Below are positions 11,502-13,535 of a DNA stretch of 13,535 nucleotides, in pieces. Source of the DNA: Candidatus Caccocola faecipullorum (GTDB taxonomy: Bacteria > Synergistota > Synergistia > Synergistales > Synergistaceae); the NCBI GenBank assembly GCA_018716365.1, contig DVKA01000052.1:1-13535 (forward strand). Direction: 5' to 3'. Numbering within the stretch: the first letter of the stretch is position 1; each line of letters opens with the position of its first letter. The notes under the pieces were generated by a model. That model was not told where the DNA came from. It ran no database searches and was given only the letters and a program-made list of their open reading frames with translations. A program made the translations under genes and the position numbers.

Positions 11502-12389
11502 TTACCGGCCTCCGCCATGTTCATCCGCCGCGCCCTCGCGCGACGAGCGCAGCGTCGAAATCAACGCCGTGCCGAGAATCACAGCGCCGCCCGCGAGTTC
11601 GCGCAGCGTCGGGAACTCGCCGATGAAGAGCGCCGCGGCCGCTATGCCGTAGACGCTTTCAAGGCTCGCTATGACGCCGGCCGTCTGCGCGCGCACGCTG
11701 CGCATCCCGCTGATGAAGAGCGAATGCGCCACGCCGGTCAGCACGACGCCGAGGATTACAAGCAGCGCCCAGTCGAGCGCCGACGCCTGCGGCCTCTCGA
11801 AGAGCAGAATCGGAAGCATCAGCAGCGCCGCCGTACCCTGTTCGTAAAAGGCTACGACGCTGCCCTCGTAACGCGAGACGAATTTCCTGTTGAGCAGCGA
11901 CATGACGGCGTAGGAGACGCTGCCGACCATGCCCCATATCATCCCCGCCGTCATCTTCGGCCCCGCGCCCGTGGGCGGCACGACGAGCAGAACGCCGCCG
12001 AACATCACGAAGGCCGCTAGCACATCCGCGCCGCGCAGCTTTTCGCGGAAGAAGAACGGTTCGAGGAAAGTTACGAAAATCGGGTAGGCGGCGAAGGTCA
12101 GTACGCCGATGGCGACGGTCGAGAGCTTGACCGAAAGATAGAAGGCCGTCCAGTGCAGCGCGAGCACCGCGCCGACCGCGGCCATCGCCGCATAGTCCGC
12201 GCCGCGCGCGAGACGTATCTCTTTCTTTCTGAAAAGGAAGTAAAGCCCCATCGATACGGAGGCGAAGAATACGCGCCCGAGCACGATGTGCGGCGCGGGC
12301 AGGCTGATGAATTTGCCGAAAAGCCCCGTGAGGCCGAAGAGCACGACGGAAAGGTGTATTTCAATAAGATTCCACGTCCGTATGTCCAC
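11502..12389 (-). CDS. EamA/DMT superfamily transporter
   Basis: The 295-residue protein has about ten hydrophobic helices arranged as two EamA repeats (about 10-140 and 150-280). Examples are IEIHLSVVLFGLTGLFGKFI at the start and AGVIASLESVYGIAAAALFIGEFPTLRELAGG in the second repeat, the latter a strong family pattern. These inner-membrane carriers often export amino acids, nucleotides or drugs. It starts at GTG with GGGGAGGGAG just upstream and lies only 15 bases after the PAS-HTH regulator gene, so the two are likely co-transcribed. That context favours an exporter or importer of the regulator's effector, perhaps an amino acid. The tail REGAADEHGGGR is polar. Confidence 0.92.
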   Translation of the reverse strand: MDIRTWNLIEIHLSVVLFGLTGLFGKFISLPAPHIVLGRVFFASVSMGLYFLFRKKEIRLARGADYAAMAAVGAVLALHWTAFYLSVKLSTVAIGVLTFAAYPIFVTFLEPFFFREKLRGADVLAAFVMFGGVLLVVPPTGAGPKMTAGMIWGMVGSVSYAVMSLLNRKFVSRYEGSVVAFYEQGTAALLMLPILLFERPQASALDWALLVILGVVLTGVAHSLFISGMRSVRAQTAGVIASLESVYGIAAAALFIGEFPTLRELAGGAVILGTALISTLRSSREGAADEHGGGR

Positions 12390-12404
12390 GCCGCGCTCCC
12401 TCCC

Positions 12405-13064
12405 CTATTCCGCGCCGCCGCGCTTCCTGACGGCGCGCAGGTCCGCGTAGAGCGTGAAGCGGCTCTTTGCCATCTCTTTAGCCAGATAGTCTATCGAGCC
12501 CTTGAGTTTGAAGAAGCCGCGCTCGTCCAGATATTTTATGCACTCGCGGCGCTCGTCGCTCGTAAGGTATTCGAGCGGGCAGCCCATGCGGCGGCGCGCC
12601 TCGGCGACGAAAGCAGCCTCGTCCTCGGGCGCTTCGAAGCGCTCGACCTGCGCGCCCTTGAACGAGAGCGGGCGCACCGCGGTCAGGAACGACGCCGCGT
12701 CGAGCAGCAGCTTCGCCTTCGTCGTGTCGTAGTTTATGCAGAGCAGGCCTACGAGCTTACGCGCCTCGCCGCGTATCAGCAGGACGCTCGAGCGCATCTG
12801 CCGCCCGTTCTGCGCCTCGGCGGGATAGTTCGCTATATAGTCGAGGCCGTCGACCTCGGGGCTCGTCATGAGAAAGCGTCCGAACTCCGTCAGCGGCGCG
12901 TCCTTGCTGCGCCCCGAGAGCCGTTCGTTGGTCGAGGCGATTATCTTCGTCCCCTCCTGCGTGAGGTCGTGCAGTATTATCTCGTATTCCGGGCCGAGCG
13001 CCTCGCCAAGCATGGCGACTAGCGGGACGAAGGGCGCGAGCAGCGGATGACAGCTTTCGGGCAT
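12405..13064 (-). CDS. YheO/DauR-like PAS-HTH transcriptional regulator
   Basis: The 219-residue protein matches the YheO family. An N-terminal PAS-like domain (about residues 8-120) contains LGPEYEIILHDLTQEGTKII, NGRQMRSSVLLIRG and VGLLCINYD. A C-terminal helix-turn-helix (about 165-215) reads LTSDERRECIKYLDERGFFKLKGSIDYLA followed by SRFTLYADLRAVR. DauR of Pseudomonas aeruginosa, in this family, controls D-arginine use and lies beside dauB, a gene of the ornithine cyclodeaminase/mu-crystallin family, as here. GGAGG lies 7 bases before the ATG. Its own promoter candidate (TATAAT at 13117-13122) overlaps the terminator of the preceding gene. The effector is unknown. Confidence 0.9.
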   Translation of the reverse strand: MPESCHPLLAPFVPLVAMLGEALGPEYEIILHDLTQEGTKIIASTNERLSGRSKDAPLTEFGRFLMTSPEVDGLDYIANYPAEAQNGRQMRSSVLLIRGEARKLVGLLCINYDTTKAKLLLDAASFLTAVRPLSFKGAQVERFEAPEDEAAFVAEARRRMGCPLEYLTSDERRECIKYLDERGFFKLKGSIDYLAKEMAKSRFTLYADLRAVRKRGGAE

Positions 13065-13081
13065 GACTGTGCCTCCAAGAT

Positions 13082-13116
13082 AAAAAATTAAGGCGAAGAG
13101 CCGAAGCTCAACGCCT
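13082..13116 (-). terminator. Intrinsic terminator with UUCG loop after the cyclodeaminase-family gene
   Basis: On the minus strand AGGCG and GAGC pair with GCTC and CGCCT, separated by a TT/TT internal loop and closed by a TTCG tetraloop. TAATTTTTT follows (13090-13082). It ends 18 bases before the regulator's ATG and 54 bases after the previous gene's stop. Confidence 0.82.
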
Positions 13117-13122
13117 ATTATA
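13117..13122 (-). promoter_or_regulatory. -10 element (TATAAT) of a candidate regulator promoter
   Basis: A perfect TATAAT on the minus strand abuts the terminator. The -35 is poor (TTTGCG or TTGCGC at 16-17 bases). Start near 13110 would fall inside the 5' arm of the hairpin. Confidence 0.45.
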
Positions 13123-13169
13123 CATTCGCCGCGGCGGCGCGCAAAGCTCGGACGCGCCGCGTGCCTGCG

Positions 13170-13535
13170 CTACAGCGCGACCTCGAGGCCCGCGCCCGCG
13201 GCTTTCGCCTTTTTCACAACCTCGGCGGCGGCGACCACGTCGAGCGTCGCGAAGCCGACGGTCTTCATTATCGTCACGTCATTCGGCGAGCGGCGGCCTT
13301 CGGCGCGGCCGAGCAGAAGCTCGCCGAGCTCGCCCGCTATCATGTCGGGCGAGAATTTCCCTTCGCGCTCCGCTATTATGAAGTCGCCCGCCTCGGCGAG
13401 CACAGCCTCGCGGTTGTCGACGAAGATGCGGGAAGCGCGCGCGAAGAGCTCCGCCGGTATCTCGCGCATCTCGGGCGTGTAGGCTCCGACTCCGGTGACG
13501 TGGCATCCGTCCTTTATATCCGCGGCGTCGAATAC
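13170..13535 (-). CDS. Ornithine cyclodeaminase/mu-crystallin family protein, C-terminal part (5' end outside window)
   Basis: The frame is open from the right edge to the stop at 13170 and gives the last 121 residues of a protein normally about 320-330 long. The family signature follows the Rossmann fold: CHVTGVGAYTPEMREIP, VDNREAVLAEAGDF, GELGELLLGRAEGR, then TIMKTVGFATLDVVAAAEVV. The family includes ornithine cyclodeaminase, alanine dehydrogenase of archaea, ketimine reductase and DauB, all NAD(P)-dependent enzymes acting on amino or imino acids. Catalytic and cofactor residues of the N-terminal half lie outside the window, so the substrate cannot be assigned. Adjacent DauR-like regulator and EamA transporter support amino-acid metabolism. 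Confidence 0.9.
   Translation of the reverse strand, partial: VFDAADIKDGCHVTGVGAYTPEMREIPAELFARASRIFVDNREAVLAEAGDFIIAEREGKFSPDMIAGELGELLLGRAEGRRSPNDVTIMKTVGFATLDVVAAAEVVKKAKAAGAGLEVAL

Noticed and set aside
12153..13022. 289-codon plus-strand open frame
   Set aside because: Antisense to the EamA and PAS-HTH genes, whose family signatures are unmistakable; no signature of its own.

Overview
The window is a GC-rich stretch of a bacterial chromosome from a diderm (Gram-negative) organism. A Skp/OmpH-type periplasmic chaperone and a trimeric autotransporter adhesin with a YadA-type outer-membrane anchor both require an outer membrane. Together with amino-acid and peptide metabolism, an 814-residue MalT-like regulator and this codon use, the picture resembles gut Synergistota (Cloacibacillus or Synergistes relatives). 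That placement is inferred from gene content, not from a marker gene. No rRNA, tRNA, CRISPR array or transposase was found.

Layout. Positions 1-711 (+) hold the C-terminal part of an AbgA-like M20 amidohydrolase. About 815 bases without a gene follow, packed with palindromes and dispersed repeats (712-1526). Next, on the minus strand, an ompH/skp-like gene and a 792-residue trimeric autotransporter form a two-gene unit (4394 to 1527) ending in an intrinsic terminator. Upstream of ompH lies a compact promoter - short Cys-rich ORF - terminator arrangement (4715 to 4423). A MalT-like LuxR regulator is transcribed divergently (4921-7365) and ends in a clear terminator. An Lrp/AsnC regulator and a class I aminotransferase overlap by 4 bases (7519-9200, +).

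The 9201-9580 gap is the most unusual part. On the minus strand it encodes an unlisted 40-residue one-helix membrane peptide whose Shine-Dalgarno sequence is buried in a hairpin. On the plus strand it has a good extended -10 promoter, four consecutive hairpins and a terminator that ends inside the first codons of the peptide. This is the architecture of a type I toxin-antitoxin locus.

The rest is on the minus strand. A MATE efflux pump and a GNAT acetyltransferase are translationally coupled, behind a strong promoter and a leader terminator that looks like an attenuator. An EamA/DMT transporter lies downstream of a YheO/DauR-like PAS-HTH regulator. The C-terminal part of an ornithine cyclodeaminase/mu-crystallin family enzyme runs off the right edge. 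The last three genes suggest a regulated amino-acid (possibly D-amino acid or basic amino acid) use and export module. A recurring theme is an intrinsic terminator just upstream of a start codon: before ompH, before the MATE gene and before the PAS-HTH regulator.
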